64,000 nucleotides of DNA from positions 2,046,001 to 2,110,000 of the forward strand of contig NZ_JAUFQQ010000003.1 in the NCBI RefSeq assembly GCF_030409845.1, written 5' to 3'. Below, in pieces: positions 32,477 through 40,651 of the stretch (its first letter is position 1; every line of letters starts with the position of its first letter). The translations under genes and the position numbers were made by a program. Origin of the DNA: Flavobacterium branchiarum. Its GTDB lineage: Bacteria; Bacteroidota; Bacteroidia; Flavobacteriales; Flavobacteriaceae. The notes under the pieces are model-generated. The model did not search any database. It was not told the origin of the DNA and was given only the letters and a program-made list of their open reading frames with translations.

Positions 32477-33328
32477 TTAAAGAAATTTTACTGTTTCTAC
32501 AAAAGTACTTTTTTTATCAATAATACCCAGTTCAAATAACTGATTTTGGATTTTATTAAATGTTTTTTCATTCAATGGTTTTTGCGACCATTGTGTCAGT
32601 TTTAACCATTCTTGAATATCTTCAACCTTTTGTTTAAATAACTCTGATAAAGTCCTGTCTATGCTTGGTATAGACTTAAAATCTTCGGTAGTTGCATTTA
32701 TAATATCAAGAATTGACGCGATTATAGTTGGATCATTTTTTAATACTTCATCACGCACAGCGATAACAAATGATGGCCATGGAGTAGGACAATCAGTAAT
32801 ACGTCTAAAAATACCTTTGTCAACCAATGGTTTCGTCATGAAGCGTTCCCACATAAAATAATCGGCTGTTTTGTTAGTTAAAGCTTCAACAGCACCATCG
32901 ATTGTGTTTACGACTTCGAATTCTAAATTGTCTGTTTTCCAACCTTGATTATTAGCATTTACATAAGCCATCAATTGTGAGCCTGAACCTAAACGTGAAA
33001 TAGCTACTTTTTTTCCTTCTAAATCAGCAATGGTTTTATAATCAGATTCTGCCGCAACGTGAATTCCCCAAATTAAAGGCGATTGCACGTATACTTGCAC
33101 GATTTTACTTGGATTACCTGCTGTAATATCTTTTAAGATCCCTTCTGTTAATATAACAGCAATATCTGTTTCGCCATCTCGAAGCATTTGACACATTTTA
33201 CCTGTACCTTCCGGAACATCGATCCATTGCAAATCAATTCCCTCTTCTTCAAACTCATCATTTTCAATGCATAAATGCCATGGTAAATTAAAGTGCTCAG
33301 GAACACCAGCTATTTTTATAGTTTTCAT
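32477..33328 (-). CDS. NMT1/SsuA-like substrate-binding-fold protein without signal peptide
   Basis: Protein of 283 residues with a type-2 periplasmic-binding-protein fold: KIAGVPEHFNLPWHLCIEND, GTGKMCQMLRDGETDIAVIL, GKKVAISRLGSGSQLMAY, KTADYFMWERFMT. It resembles the NMT1/THI5-SsuA group and particularly the small Ca3427-like family shared by bacteria and yeasts. The protein starts MKTIKIAG with no signal peptide or lipobox, and no ABC permease or ATPase is nearby. It is thus probably cytoplasmic and not part of an importer, possibly an enzyme or sensor. The ligand is unknown; thiamine-precursor-like molecules are only a guess. Confidence 0.72.
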   Translation of the reverse strand: MKTIKIAGVPEHFNLPWHLCIENDEFEEEGIDLQWIDVPEGTGKMCQMLRDGETDIAVILTEGILKDITAGNPSKIVQVYVQSPLIWGIHVAAESDYKTIADLEGKKVAISRLGSGSQLMAYVNANNQGWKTDNLEFEVVNTIDGAVEALTNKTADYFMWERFMTKPLVDKGIFRRITDCPTPWPSFVIAVRDEVLKNDPTIIASILDIINATTEDFKSIPSIDRTLSELFKQKVEDIQEWLKLTQWSQKPLNEKTFNKIQNQLFELGIIDKKSTFVETVKFL

Positions 33329-33334
33329 TTTAGA

Positions 33335-33500
33335 CTTCTTAGATTGTTGGACTACTTAGATTGTTGGACTACTTAGATTATTAGACTGCTTAGACAGCTT
33401 AGATTGTTAGAATTTTAGACTTCTTAGATTGTTAGAGTTTTTAGATTTTCAGACTGTTTGTCTTTACGCTTGAAGTCTAAAAAATCTAAGATGTCTAAGT
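33335..33500. repeat. Degenerate tandem short repeat (TTAGATTGTTGGAC type)
   Basis: The spacer consists almost wholly of variants of a 14-17 base unit around CTTAGATTGTTGGACTA, repeated roughly eight times with substitutions (TTAGACTTC, TTAGATTATTAGACTG and so on). A related short patch occurs at 57988-58040. Confidence 0.65.
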
Positions 33501-33502
33501 TA

Positions 33503-34366
33503 TCAAACTAACTTATTCAATGTGTATGCAATTAATTCATCTACAGCTTTGTAAGGATCTGCACTAAAAGTTCCTGTTGCACGATTAGCAATAATGGCAT
33601 TTAGTGATAATGCATTATGTCCTAATAATGCTGAAAGACCATAAATAGCAGCCGTTTCCATTTCTAGGTTTGTAATTCTATTGTCATTAAATGTGAAATT
33701 ATCCATTTTAGCATTTAATTCCTCGTCTTGAATATTCAAACGTAAAACACGCCCTTGAGGACCATAAAAACCACCCGCTGTTGCTGTAATTCCTTTGTGC
33801 ATTTTATCGCTCTCGATAAGTTTTTCTAATTTCTCAGAACAGGCAATTACATAAGGTTTTCCTTTACGAATATCCCAATTGGTGTGATTTATAAAACCCT
33901 CTTCAATTTCAGTACTCGAAACTTCATCGATTAAATAGGAGCGAAGCATATTGTCTAGTCCTAATCCAAAAGTAGACATAACAAAGCTATCTACAGGAAT
34001 ATCAGCTTGTAAAGAACCCGATGTTCCAATTCTGATAATATTTAGAGAAGTTAACGTTTCTTTAGGTTTACGAGTCTCTAAATCAATGTTTACCAAAGCA
34101 TCTAATTCATTCACAACAATATCTATATTGTCAGGACCGATTCCAGTTGACATTACAGTTATCCTTTTTCCTTTATAAGTTCCAGTTTGTGTTTTAAATT
34201 CTCTTTTTTGTGTAGAAAACTCAATACTATCAAAAAACTGAGTAATTTTCTCTACTCGATTTTGATCACCTACAAAAATAACATCATTTGCAATGTTTTC
34301 TGGGCGAAGATTTAAATGATAGACACTTCCGTCTGGGTTTAGTATTAATTCTGATGATTGTATCAT
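33503..34366 (-). CDS. Nucleoside phosphorylase (uridine phosphorylase-like)
   Basis: Protein of about 287 residues of the PNP/UDP phosphorylase family. GDQNRVEKI lies near the N-terminus; TGIGPDNIDIVVNEL and IRIGTSGSLQ form the phosphate and base site. FYGPQGRVLRL replaces the usual specificity region, and NLEMETAAIYGLSALLGH carries the family's ribose-binding Glu-Met-Glu. It catalyses phosphorolysis of a nucleoside to base and ribose-1-phosphate in salvage; uridine is the best guess. The ATG at 34366 is chosen because the longer frame begins with GTG within repeat sequence. It stands alone, flanked by repeats on both sides. Confidence 0.82.
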   Translation of the reverse strand: MIQSSELILNPDGSVYHLNLRPENIANDVIFVGDQNRVEKITQFFDSIEFSTQKREFKTQTGTYKGKRITVMSTGIGPDNIDIVVNELDALVNIDLETRKPKETLTSLNIIRIGTSGSLQADIPVDSFVMSTFGLGLDNMLRSYLIDEVSSTEIEEGFINHTNWDIRKGKPYVIACSEKLEKLIESDKMHKGITATAGGFYGPQGRVLRLNIQDEELNAKMDNFTFNDNRITNLEMETAAIYGLSALLGHNALSLNAIIANRATGTFSADPYKAVDELIAYTLNKLV

Positions 34367-34382
34367 TTTTTTGTTTTTAAGG

Positions 34383-34506
34383 TTCAAAGGCACAAAGATT
34401 CTGAGGTGCTAAGATTTATCATAGAAGCACAAGAAATATGTCTTTTTTCATTATTTTTTACTATTGTTTGTTTTTAAGGCACAAAGACCCTGAGGTAATA
34501 AGATTT
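34383..34506. repeat. Direct repeat, AAGGCACAAAGA...GAGG type
   Basis: Two copies of a block of about 32 bases starting AAGGCACAAAGA and continuing CTGAGGT..TAAGATTTA, around 34387-34418 and 34475-34506. A relative (GGCAAAGACACAAAGGTTCAGAGG) lies at about 47772-47795. Confidence 0.6.
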
Positions 34507-34514
34507 ATAACTGA

Positions 34515-34645
34515 GACTCAATATTACGACTGTAAACAGTAACAAAAGAGACAAGATGCAAAACTGCAAACTGAATCTCCGCTCAGGATAACACTGCGAC
34601 TGAATACCGAGACTGTAAACTGAATACTGCGACTGCAAACTAAAA
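34515..34645. repeat. ACTGCGACTGAA / GACTGTAAACTGA short repeats
   Basis: Several variants of CTGCGACTGAATACCG and GACTGTAAACTGAATAC follow one another in the spacer. The same words (CACTGCGACTGAAAACCGCG) return at about 47826-47853, showing a dispersed family. Confidence 0.55.
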
Positions 34646-34646
34646 C

Positions 34647-34976
34647 CTACCCGCCAACACGTTTTACTTTAAATCCTTTAGCTTTTAAAATTTCCATTAT
34701 TTTATCACGGTAATCACCTTGTATAATAATCGAATCGTCTTTAAAAGTACCACCAACACTTAATTTAGTTTTAATTTCTTTAGCAAGAATTTTAAAATCT
34801 TCGTCGGTTCCTTCATAACCTTCAATTATAGTGGTCGCTTTTCCTTTTCGTTTTTCATATTTGCAAATCATAGGCTCTTTTTGAATATATAGCGTATGAT
34901 CTTCTGGAACAACAATTTCGTCAGGAGATATCTCGTGATCAGGAAATAGATTTTTTAATTGGTCTTGTAAGTCCAT
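34647..34976 (-). CDS. SUI1/eIF1-family translation factor (YciH-like)
   Basis: Protein of 109 residues. The C-terminal half is the SUI1 domain: KRKGKATTIIEGYEG, then KTKLSVGGTFKDDSIIIQGD and MEILKAKGFKVKRVGG. Bacterial YciH members can influence initiation fidelity at the 30S P site; their role in Bacteroidota is little studied. The N-terminal 40 residues are acidic and family-typical. It is bordered by repeat-rich spacers on both sides, with no operon partner. Confidence 0.85.
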   Translation of the reverse strand: MDLQDQLKNLFPDHEISPDEIVVPEDHTLYIQKEPMICKYEKRKGKATTIIEGYEGTDEDFKILAKEIKTKLSVGGTFKDDSIIIQGDYRDKIMEILKAKGFKVKRVGG

Positions 34977-35011
34977 TTATATTATTTTATTTTGAATGCA
35001 GATAGTTATTT

Positions 35012-35499
35012 TTGAACGCGGATAACGCGGATTTTTTATTTTCGGTTATTTTGATATACTTTTCTAATGAACTCTGGTTTCTTGCCAAAATTTAATAGTA
35101 AACCAACTTCACAACGAGTAGCTTTTAAGTAATTTATTAATTGAAATTCATTTGCTTCAACTAAATATTCTTGTGCTTTTAATTCTAATATTACCAAATC
35201 ATTTATAACTATATCAGCAATATATTCACCAACCACAATTTCTTTATAATAAACTTTTATTCTCTTTTGTGTTTCTACTTTAAAACCACTCAATTTGAGT
35301 TCATAAAACAAAGAATTCTGATAAACTCTTTCAAGAAAACCATAGCCTAATTCATTATAAACATCAAAAAAAACTTTTAAAATTGATTTTGTTAATTCTC
35401 TATGTAAAATGCTACTCATAATATATTTTTTAAATACTGATATTACGGGATTTTTTTTCATTCTGAAAACTTTGAAAAATCCGCGTCATCCGCGTTCAA
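35012..35499. mobile_element. GxxExxY cassette bounded by 25-bp inverted repeats
   Basis: The left repeat at 35012-35036 starts TTGAACGCGGAT and continues AACGCGGATTTTT. The right repeat at 35475-35499 is its reverse complement with one mismatch in 25. The left repeat touches the stop codon of the enclosed GxxExxY gene and the right one lies 55 bases upstream of its start, so the 488-bp unit is almost exactly one gene between inverted ends. No transposase and no clear target duplication are seen; mobility is inferred. Confidence 0.5.
35036..35419 (-). CDS. GxxExxY protein (PD-(D/E)XK nuclease-like)
   Basis: Protein of about 127 residues of the GxxExxY family: the eponymous GFLERVY (about 27-33), then KVETQKRIKVYYKEIVVGEY, IADIVINDLVILELKA (nuclease-like core: D...E-x-K) and NYLKATRCEVGLLLNFG. 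The core resembles PD-(D/E)XK enzymes, but its activity is not known. The frame continues 14 codons upstream, but the ATG at 35419 (MSSILHREL) gives the usual length. The gene is enclosed by near-perfect inverted repeats. Confidence 0.82.
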   Translation of the reverse strand: MSSILHRELTKSILKVFFDVYNELGYGFLERVYQNSLFYELKLSGFKVETQKRIKVYYKEIVVGEYIADIVINDLVILELKAQEYLVEANEFQLINYLKATRCEVGLLLNFGKKPEFIRKVYQNNRK

Positions 35500-35566
35500 G
35501 TTTTTTTACATCTCGCAAATAGCAAAATTATAAAAGCTATAAAATGGGGGTTCAAGCTTCATAAAG

Positions 35567-35604
35567 CAAAAAGACATTAAGTATAAACTCAATGTCTTTT
35601 TATA
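35567..35604 (-). terminator. Intrinsic terminator of the oxygenase gene
   Basis: AAAAGACATT/AATGTCTTTT stem with a 12-base loop. On the minus strand it ends in TTTTTGCTTT, 20 bases past the oxygenase stop. Confidence 0.75.
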
Positions 35605-35622
35605 ATTAGGTAAATTTAAAGA

Positions 35623-36573
35623 TTATTTTTTGATTAAACCTAAATCTACCAAACGTTCGTATAAATATTCTCCAGAAGTAATATCCTCGAATTTCTTAGG
35701 ATTTTCTTCATCAATACAATTCTCTAAACAATCCAAACGCATATCGCTTACTGGGTGCATAAAAAATGGAATTGAGTAACGAGAAGTTCCCCATAATTCT
35801 CTAGGTGGATTAACTACTTGGTGAATAGTCGATTTTAGTTTGTTATTGGTATGACGAGAAAGCATGTCACCAACATTAATTACTAGTTGATCATCTTCGG
35901 CAATAGCATCAATCCATTCACCATCATGATTTTGAACTTGTAATCCTTTACCTTGAGCACCCATTAATAAAGTGATAAGGTTAATGTCGCCATGTGCAGC
36001 AGCACGAATAGCATCTTTTGGCTCAGATGTAATTGGTGGGTAGTGAATTGGGCGTAGGATAGAATTTCCGTCTTTAGCATACTTATCAAAGTAAAACTCA
36101 TCTAATCCAAGGTGAAGTGCTAAAGCTCTCAAAACATAAACACCTGTTTTTTCAAGCATTTGGTACGCTTCTTTACCAACAACATTAAATCTTGGTAACT
36201 CAGCAACAGTAACATTTTCAGGATATTCGGCAGCATACTTAGAGTCTTCACTCACATACTGACCAAAATGCCAGAATTCTTTCAAATCACCTTCTTTTCT
36301 TCCTTTGGCATGTTCTGTACCAAAAGAAACATAACCTCTCTGACCTCCAATTCCTGGAATTTCATAATTATGTTTCGATTCTATTGGCAACGCGAAAAAT
36401 TTTCTAATTTCGCCATAAAGTTCGTCTACCAATTGATCATCCAAAAAATGACCTTTTAGGGCTACGAAGCCAATGTTTTCAAATGCATTTCCGATTTCAT
36501 TTACAAATTTTTGTTTACGTTCCGGGTTGTCCGAAAGGAAATCACGTAAGTCTACACTAGGAATGTTTTGCAT
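35623..36573 (-). CDS. Isopenicillin-N-synthase-like 2OG-Fe(II) oxygenase
   Basis: Non-heme iron dioxygenase of 316 residues with an N-terminal DIOX_N region (VDLRDFLSDNPERKQKFVNE, IGFVALKGHFLDD). The catalytic double-stranded helix has AAHGDINLITLLMG (His and Asp iron ligands, about 188-190), the distal His in KSTIHQVVNP (about 250), and the 2-oxoglutarate-binding RYSIPFF (Arg about 262, Ser 264). It is close to proteins annotated as isopenicillin N synthase family oxygenases throughout Bacteroidota. These have no antibiotic cluster around them, and the true substrate is unknown. Divergent from the E1 dehydrogenase gene. Confidence 0.85.
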   Translation of the reverse strand: MQNIPSVDLRDFLSDNPERKQKFVNEIGNAFENIGFVALKGHFLDDQLVDELYGEIRKFFALPIESKHNYEIPGIGGQRGYVSFGTEHAKGRKEGDLKEFWHFGQYVSEDSKYAAEYPENVTVAELPRFNVVGKEAYQMLEKTGVYVLRALALHLGLDEFYFDKYAKDGNSILRPIHYPPITSEPKDAIRAAAHGDINLITLLMGAQGKGLQVQNHDGEWIDAIAEDDQLVINVGDMLSRHTNNKLKSTIHQVVNPPRELWGTSRYSIPFFMHPVSDMRLDCLENCIDEENPKKFEDITSGEYLYERLVDLGLIKK

Positions 36574-36624
36574 ACTTTACATATTTATTGATAACTAAAA
36601 TAGGCCATAAGACCATATTTTAAG

Positions 36625-36632
36625 CAAATGTA
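36625..36632 (-). promoter_or_regulatory. -7 promoter element TACATTTG for the oxygenase gene
   Basis: A perfect TAnnTTTG box on the minus strand, 52 bases upstream of the start codon. A TTG lies about 23 bases further upstream, slightly beyond the usual spacing. Confidence 0.45.
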
Positions 36633-36746
36633 AAACTAATTTGTTATTTTTATTTCAACAAATGCTAATAATTAATAATTATATAACAAAATATAATCGA
36701 GTTGTTATATTTTTACAACATTCATTGACTAAATAATAAACCAAAA

Positions 36747-38723
36747 ATGATTTTTGACAGAAAAGAACTCACCAACGAGCAACTATTAGATTTATACAAG
36801 AAATTATTAAAACCAAGATTGATAGAGGAGAAAATGCTCATCCTAATCCGCCAAGGAAAAGTATCAAAATGGTTTTCTGGAATAGGACAAGAGGCTATAT
36901 CTGTAGGTGTTACAGCCGTTCTTGATTCAGATGAATACATCTTACCAATGCACCGTAATTTGGGAGTGTTTACAGGAAGAGATATTCCATTATATCGTCT
37001 TTTTTCACAATGGCAAGGAAAAGCTAATGGTTTTACTAAAGGTCGTGACAGAAGTTTCCACTTTGGAACACAAGAATATAAGATTATCGGAATGATTTCG
37101 CATTTAGGCCCTCAATTGGGTGTTGCTGACGGAATTGCTCTAGCCAATAAATTAAAAAAGAACAATAAAGTAACGGCTGTTTTTACTGGTGAAGGAGCAA
37201 CTAGTGAAGGTGATTTTCATGAAGCATTAAATATTGCCGCTGTTTGGGAATTACCTGTACTGTTTGTTATTGAAAACAATGGTTATGGATTATCAACTCC
37301 TACAAATGAGCAATATAGATGTGAAAATCTAGCCGATAAAGGAATTGGTTACGGCATAGAAAGTCATATTATTGATGGGAATAATATTCTAGAAGTTTTT
37401 AATCTTTTAACGGAATTAAAACTTTCGATGATAGAAAATCCACGACCTGTTTTATTAGAATTTAAGACATTTAGAATGCGTGGGCATGAAGAGGCGAGTG
37501 GTACAAAATATGTTCCGCAAGATTTAATGGATATGTGGGCAATAAAAGATCCTGTAAATAATTACAAAAATTATCTAACTAATATTGGAGTACTTACCAC
37601 AGAACATGATGAAGAATTGCATGCTGAAATTAAGAAAGATATCGATGAAAGCTTAGTCCTTGCTAATGAAGAGCCAGAAATTGAAGCTTCTTACGAGGAA
37701 GAACTAAATGATGTTTACAAACCTTACAGTTTTAAAGAGATTATACCTGATCTGGAAACAAAAAACATTCGATTTATAGATGCAATTTCGTCTAGCTTAA
37801 ATTTATCAATGCAGTTACATCCTAATTTAGTTATTATGGGACAAGACATTGCCGAATATGGTGGTGCTTTTAAAATAACGGATGGTTTTGTAGAAATTTA
37901 TGGTAAAGACCGTGTTCGGAATACACCAATTTGTGAAAGCGCTGTAGTTTCAACAGGAATGGGACTTTCAATAAATGGTTACAAAGCGATTGTTGAGATG
38001 CAATTTGCCGATTTTGTTTCAACAGGATTCAACCCAATTGTAAATTTATTAGCAAAATCACATTATCGCTGGTTAGAAAAAGCCGATGTTGTAGTTCGAA
38101 TGCCTTGCGGTGGTGGTACTCAAGCTGGACCTTTTCATTCTCAAACGAATGAAGCCTGGTTTACAAAAACTCCGGGTTTAAAGGTTGTTTACCCAGCTTT
38201 CCCTTATGATGCTAAAGGATTATTAAATGAAGCTATCAATGATCCAAATCCAGTATTATTTTTTGAACACAAACAACTATACAGAAGCGTATATCAAGAT
38301 GTACCTACTGATTATTATACAATTCCATTAGGTAAAGCGGCTTTATTAAAAAAAGGAAACAGTGTTACTATCATTGCTTTTGGAGCGCCTGTACATTGGG
38401 CTTTAGAAACTCTTGCCCAAAATCCTGGAATTGACGCTGACTTACTGGATTTAAGAACCTTACAACCATTAGACACTGAAGCGATTTACGAATCCGTTAA
38501 GAAAACGGGTCGAGTAATTATATATCAAGAAGACTCTCTTTTTGGTGGAGTAGCAAGTGATATTTCGGCTTTAATTATGGAAAACTGTTTCCGTTTTCTT
38601 GATGCTCCTGTAAAACGTGTTGCGAGTTTAGATTCGCCAATTCCGTTTACAAAAGCTTTAGAAGATCAATATTTGCCAAAAGGCCGATTTGAAAAGGAAC
38701 TTCTTGATTTGTTAGCATATTAA
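36747..38723 (+). CDS. Fused E1 alpha/beta subunit of a 2-oxoacid dehydrogenase (branched-chain type)
   Basis: Thiamine-diphosphate enzyme of 658 residues that joins both E1 subunits. The alpha half (about 1-330) has [19 protein letters not shown] and the ThDP motif [17 protein letters not shown]...ENNGYGLS. The beta half (about 350-658) has [45 protein letters not shown] and [12 protein letters not shown]. It would decarboxylate branched-chain 2-oxoacids or a related substrate and pass the acyl group to a lipoyl E2 protein, which is not in this window. The single-chain arrangement is common in Bacteroidota. Confidence 0.88.
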   Translation: MIFDRKELTNEQLLDLYKKLLKPRLIEEKMLILIRQGKVSKWFSGIGQEAISVGVTAVLDSDEYILPMHRNLGVFTGRDIPLYRLFSQWQGKANGFTKGRDRSFHFGTQEYKIIGMISHLGPQLGVADGIALANKLKKNNKVTAVFTGEGATSEGDFHEALNIAAVWELPVLFVIENNGYGLSTPTNEQYRCENLADKGIGYGIESHIIDGNNILEVFNLLTELKLSMIENPRPVLLEFKTFRMRGHEEASGTKYVPQDLMDMWAIKDPVNNYKNYLTNIGVLTTEHDEELHAEIKKDIDESLVLANEEPEIEASYEEELNDVYKPYSFKEIIPDLETKNIRFIDAISSSLNLSMQLHPNLVIMGQDIAEYGGAFKITDGFVEIYGKDRVRNTPICESAVVSTGMGLSINGYKAIVEMQFADFVSTGFNPIVNLLAKSHYRWLEKADVVVRMPCGGGTQAGPFHSQTNEAWFTKTPGLKVVYPAFPYDAKGLLNEAINDPNPVLFFEHKQLYRSVYQDVPTDYYTIPLGKAALLKKGNSVTIIAFGAPVHWALETLAQNPGIDADLLDLRTLQPLDTEAIYESVKKTGRVIIYQEDSLFGGVASDISALIMENCFRFLDAPVKRVASLDSPIPFTKALEDQYLPKGRFEKELLDLLAY

Positions 38724-38791
38724 TAATAAAAATAAAATAGTGTAGCATAAAGATCATTTTTTATCTTTATCCTCTTAATAAATTAAGAAAT

Positions 38792-40537
38792 ATGAAAAAA
38801 CTTTTTATTCCTATTGTTGTCGTTGCTTTACTTGTTTCTTGCAATAAAAATGCTAAAACAAGTGACGACAAGGCTACAAATGAAAAATTTGAGAAATATA
38901 AGGATGGTTTTATTACCGACTTATGGAAACTAAATCCTGATTGGGCAGCAAGCCAAGGGTACCATAAATACGATAGCGTTTTGGTTATTCCAAATGCAGA
39001 AAATCAAAAAAAACAAATCGCTTTTGCTAATTCTCAATTAGATTCATTAAAACAATATCCATTAGAAGGACTTTCAGATAATAATAAAACTGATTTTTAC
39101 ATGATTAAGAATCAGCTAGAAGGCACTCTTTTTAGCATAAATGAACTTAAATCTTCTGAGTGGAATCCGTCATATTATAATGTTTGTGGTTCTTTTGCTG
39201 AAATATTAAATGGCAAATACGATTCTCTAGATGTGAGATTGCGTAATTTCAATTTAAAGATGAGTGGAATCCCTGCTTATTATGAAGCTGCAAAATTAAA
39301 TATTAAAAATCCAACTAAAGAACATACTGCGCTTGCAATAGATCAAAATCTAGGTGGAATTTCTGTTTTTAAAGAAGATTTAGTTGCAGCATTAAGTAAA
39401 AGTAAATTATCTACAGAAGAAAAAAAGAACATAATAGCTAAAGCTGATCAATCTGTAAAAGCGATTACTGATTATGCTAATTGGTTAAAAAACCTGGATA
39501 ATAAAACGCCTCGTTCTTTCAGGTTAGGTTCAGAATTATATGCTAAAAAATTCATTTTTGATATTGAATCAGGATATACGGCTGATGAAATTTATAAAAT
39601 TGCTGTAAACCATAAAAATGATTTGCATGATAAGATGTTTGTTCTTGCCGACAAATTATGGACAAAATACAAAGGCACTGCTGCAAAACCTGCAGACAAG
39701 CTTGAATTAATTAGACAAGTAATAGACGTAATCTCATTACAACATACAACTCCAGAGAAATTTCAATCGGAAATTGAAAAACAAATTCCAGAACTTGTAG
39801 CGTATGTAAAAGCTAAAGATTTACTTTATATAGACCCCTCTAAACCTCTTGTAGTTAGAAAAGAACCTGCTTATATGGCAGGTGTAGCAGGTGCTTCAAT
39901 ATCTGCTCCAGGTCCTTATGATAAAAACGCAAATACGTACTATAATGTTGGAAGCATGAATGGTTGGTCAGCAGAAAATGCAGAAAGCTATTTAAGAGAA
40001 TACAATGACTACATTTTGCAAATTCTTAATATTCACGAAGCAATTCCTGGACATTACACACAATTAGTTTATAGCAATCAATCACCTAGCATCATCAAAT
40101 CTATTTTAGGAAATGGTGCAATGATTGAAGGTTGGGCTGTATATACTGAAAGAATGATGCTAGAAAGCGGATACAAAAACTCAGATGAAATGTGGTTGAT
40201 GTATTACAAATGGAATCTTAGAACAACTTGTAATACTATATTAGATTATAGCGTTCATACAAAAAACATGTCCAAAGATGCTGCATTAGCTTTATTGACA
40301 AAAGAAGCTTTTCAACAACAAGCAGAAGCTGATGGTAAATGGAAACGTGCAACATTATCACAAGTACAATTATGTTCTTACTTTACAGGTTATACTGAAA
40401 TTTATGATTTTAGAGAAGCATTAAAAAAAGAACAAGGAGAAAAATTCAACTTAAAACAATTTCATGAGAAGTTTTTAAGCTACGGAAGTGCTCCTGTAAA
40501 ATACATTAAAGAGTTAATGACTAGCAAAGAAAAATAA
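38792..40537 (+). CDS. DUF885 family lipoprotein (HExxxGH metallopeptidase-like)
   Basis: Protein of 581 residues with a lipobox LLVSC (Cys about 17). The family hallmark HEAIPGHYTQ (about 416-425) contains a zinc-ligand-like His pair and Glu. Other conserved blocks are GFITDLWKLNPDWAASQGYH near the N-terminus, VGSMNGWSAENAESYLREYN before the motif, EGWAVYTERMMLESG after it (a likely third ligand Glu), and the C-terminal YFTGYTEIYDFREAL. DUF885 proteins are helical metallo-carboxypeptidase relatives; the substrate is undefined. Monocistronic with a strong terminator. Confidence 0.85.
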   Translation: MKKLFIPIVVVALLVSCNKNAKTSDDKATNEKFEKYKDGFITDLWKLNPDWAASQGYHKYDSVLVIPNAENQKKQIAFANSQLDSLKQYPLEGLSDNNKTDFYMIKNQLEGTLFSINELKSSEWNPSYYNVCGSFAEILNGKYDSLDVRLRNFNLKMSGIPAYYEAAKLNIKNPTKEHTALAIDQNLGGISVFKEDLVAALSKSKLSTEEKKNIIAKADQSVKAITDYANWLKNLDNKTPRSFRLGSELYAKKFIFDIESGYTADEIYKIAVNHKNDLHDKMFVLADKLWTKYKGTAAKPADKLELIRQVIDVISLQHTTPEKFQSEIEKQIPELVAYVKAKDLLYIDPSKPLVVRKEPAYMAGVAGASISAPGPYDKNANTYYNVGSMNGWSAENAESYLREYNDYILQILNIHEAIPGHYTQLVYSNQSPSIIKSILGNGAMIEGWAVYTERMMLESGYKNSDEMWLMYYKWNLRTTCNTILDYSVHTKNMSKDAALALLTKEAFQQQAEADGKWKRATLSQVQLCSYFTGYTEIYDFREALKKEQGEKFNLKQFHEKFLSYGSAPVKYIKELMTSKEK

Positions 40538-40560
40538 CCCCTAATTTGCAAGTTAATCCT

Positions 40561-40600
40561 AAAAGCCCCCAAATAGTCAAACACTATTTGGGGGCTTTTT
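40561..40600. terminator. Strong bidirectional terminator
   Basis: A perfect 17-bp stem AAAAGCCCCCAAATAGT / ACTATTTGGGGGCTTTT with a CAAAC loop, then T. The longest perfect hairpin I found in the window. Confidence 0.9.
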
Positions 40601-40651
40601 ATGAAAATAAAATCCAAACTTTAGAATATATTTGTTCAAAATTAAATTGAA

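Noticed and set aside
33335..33500. Possible CRISPR array
   Set aside because: Units are 14-17 bases, heavily degenerate and contiguous without unique spacers, and no cas genes are present.
35623..36573. Beta-lactam biosynthesis from the isopenicillin-N-synthase-like gene
   Set aside because: The fold match is to the general oxygenase family; no ACV synthetase or other pathway gene is in the window.
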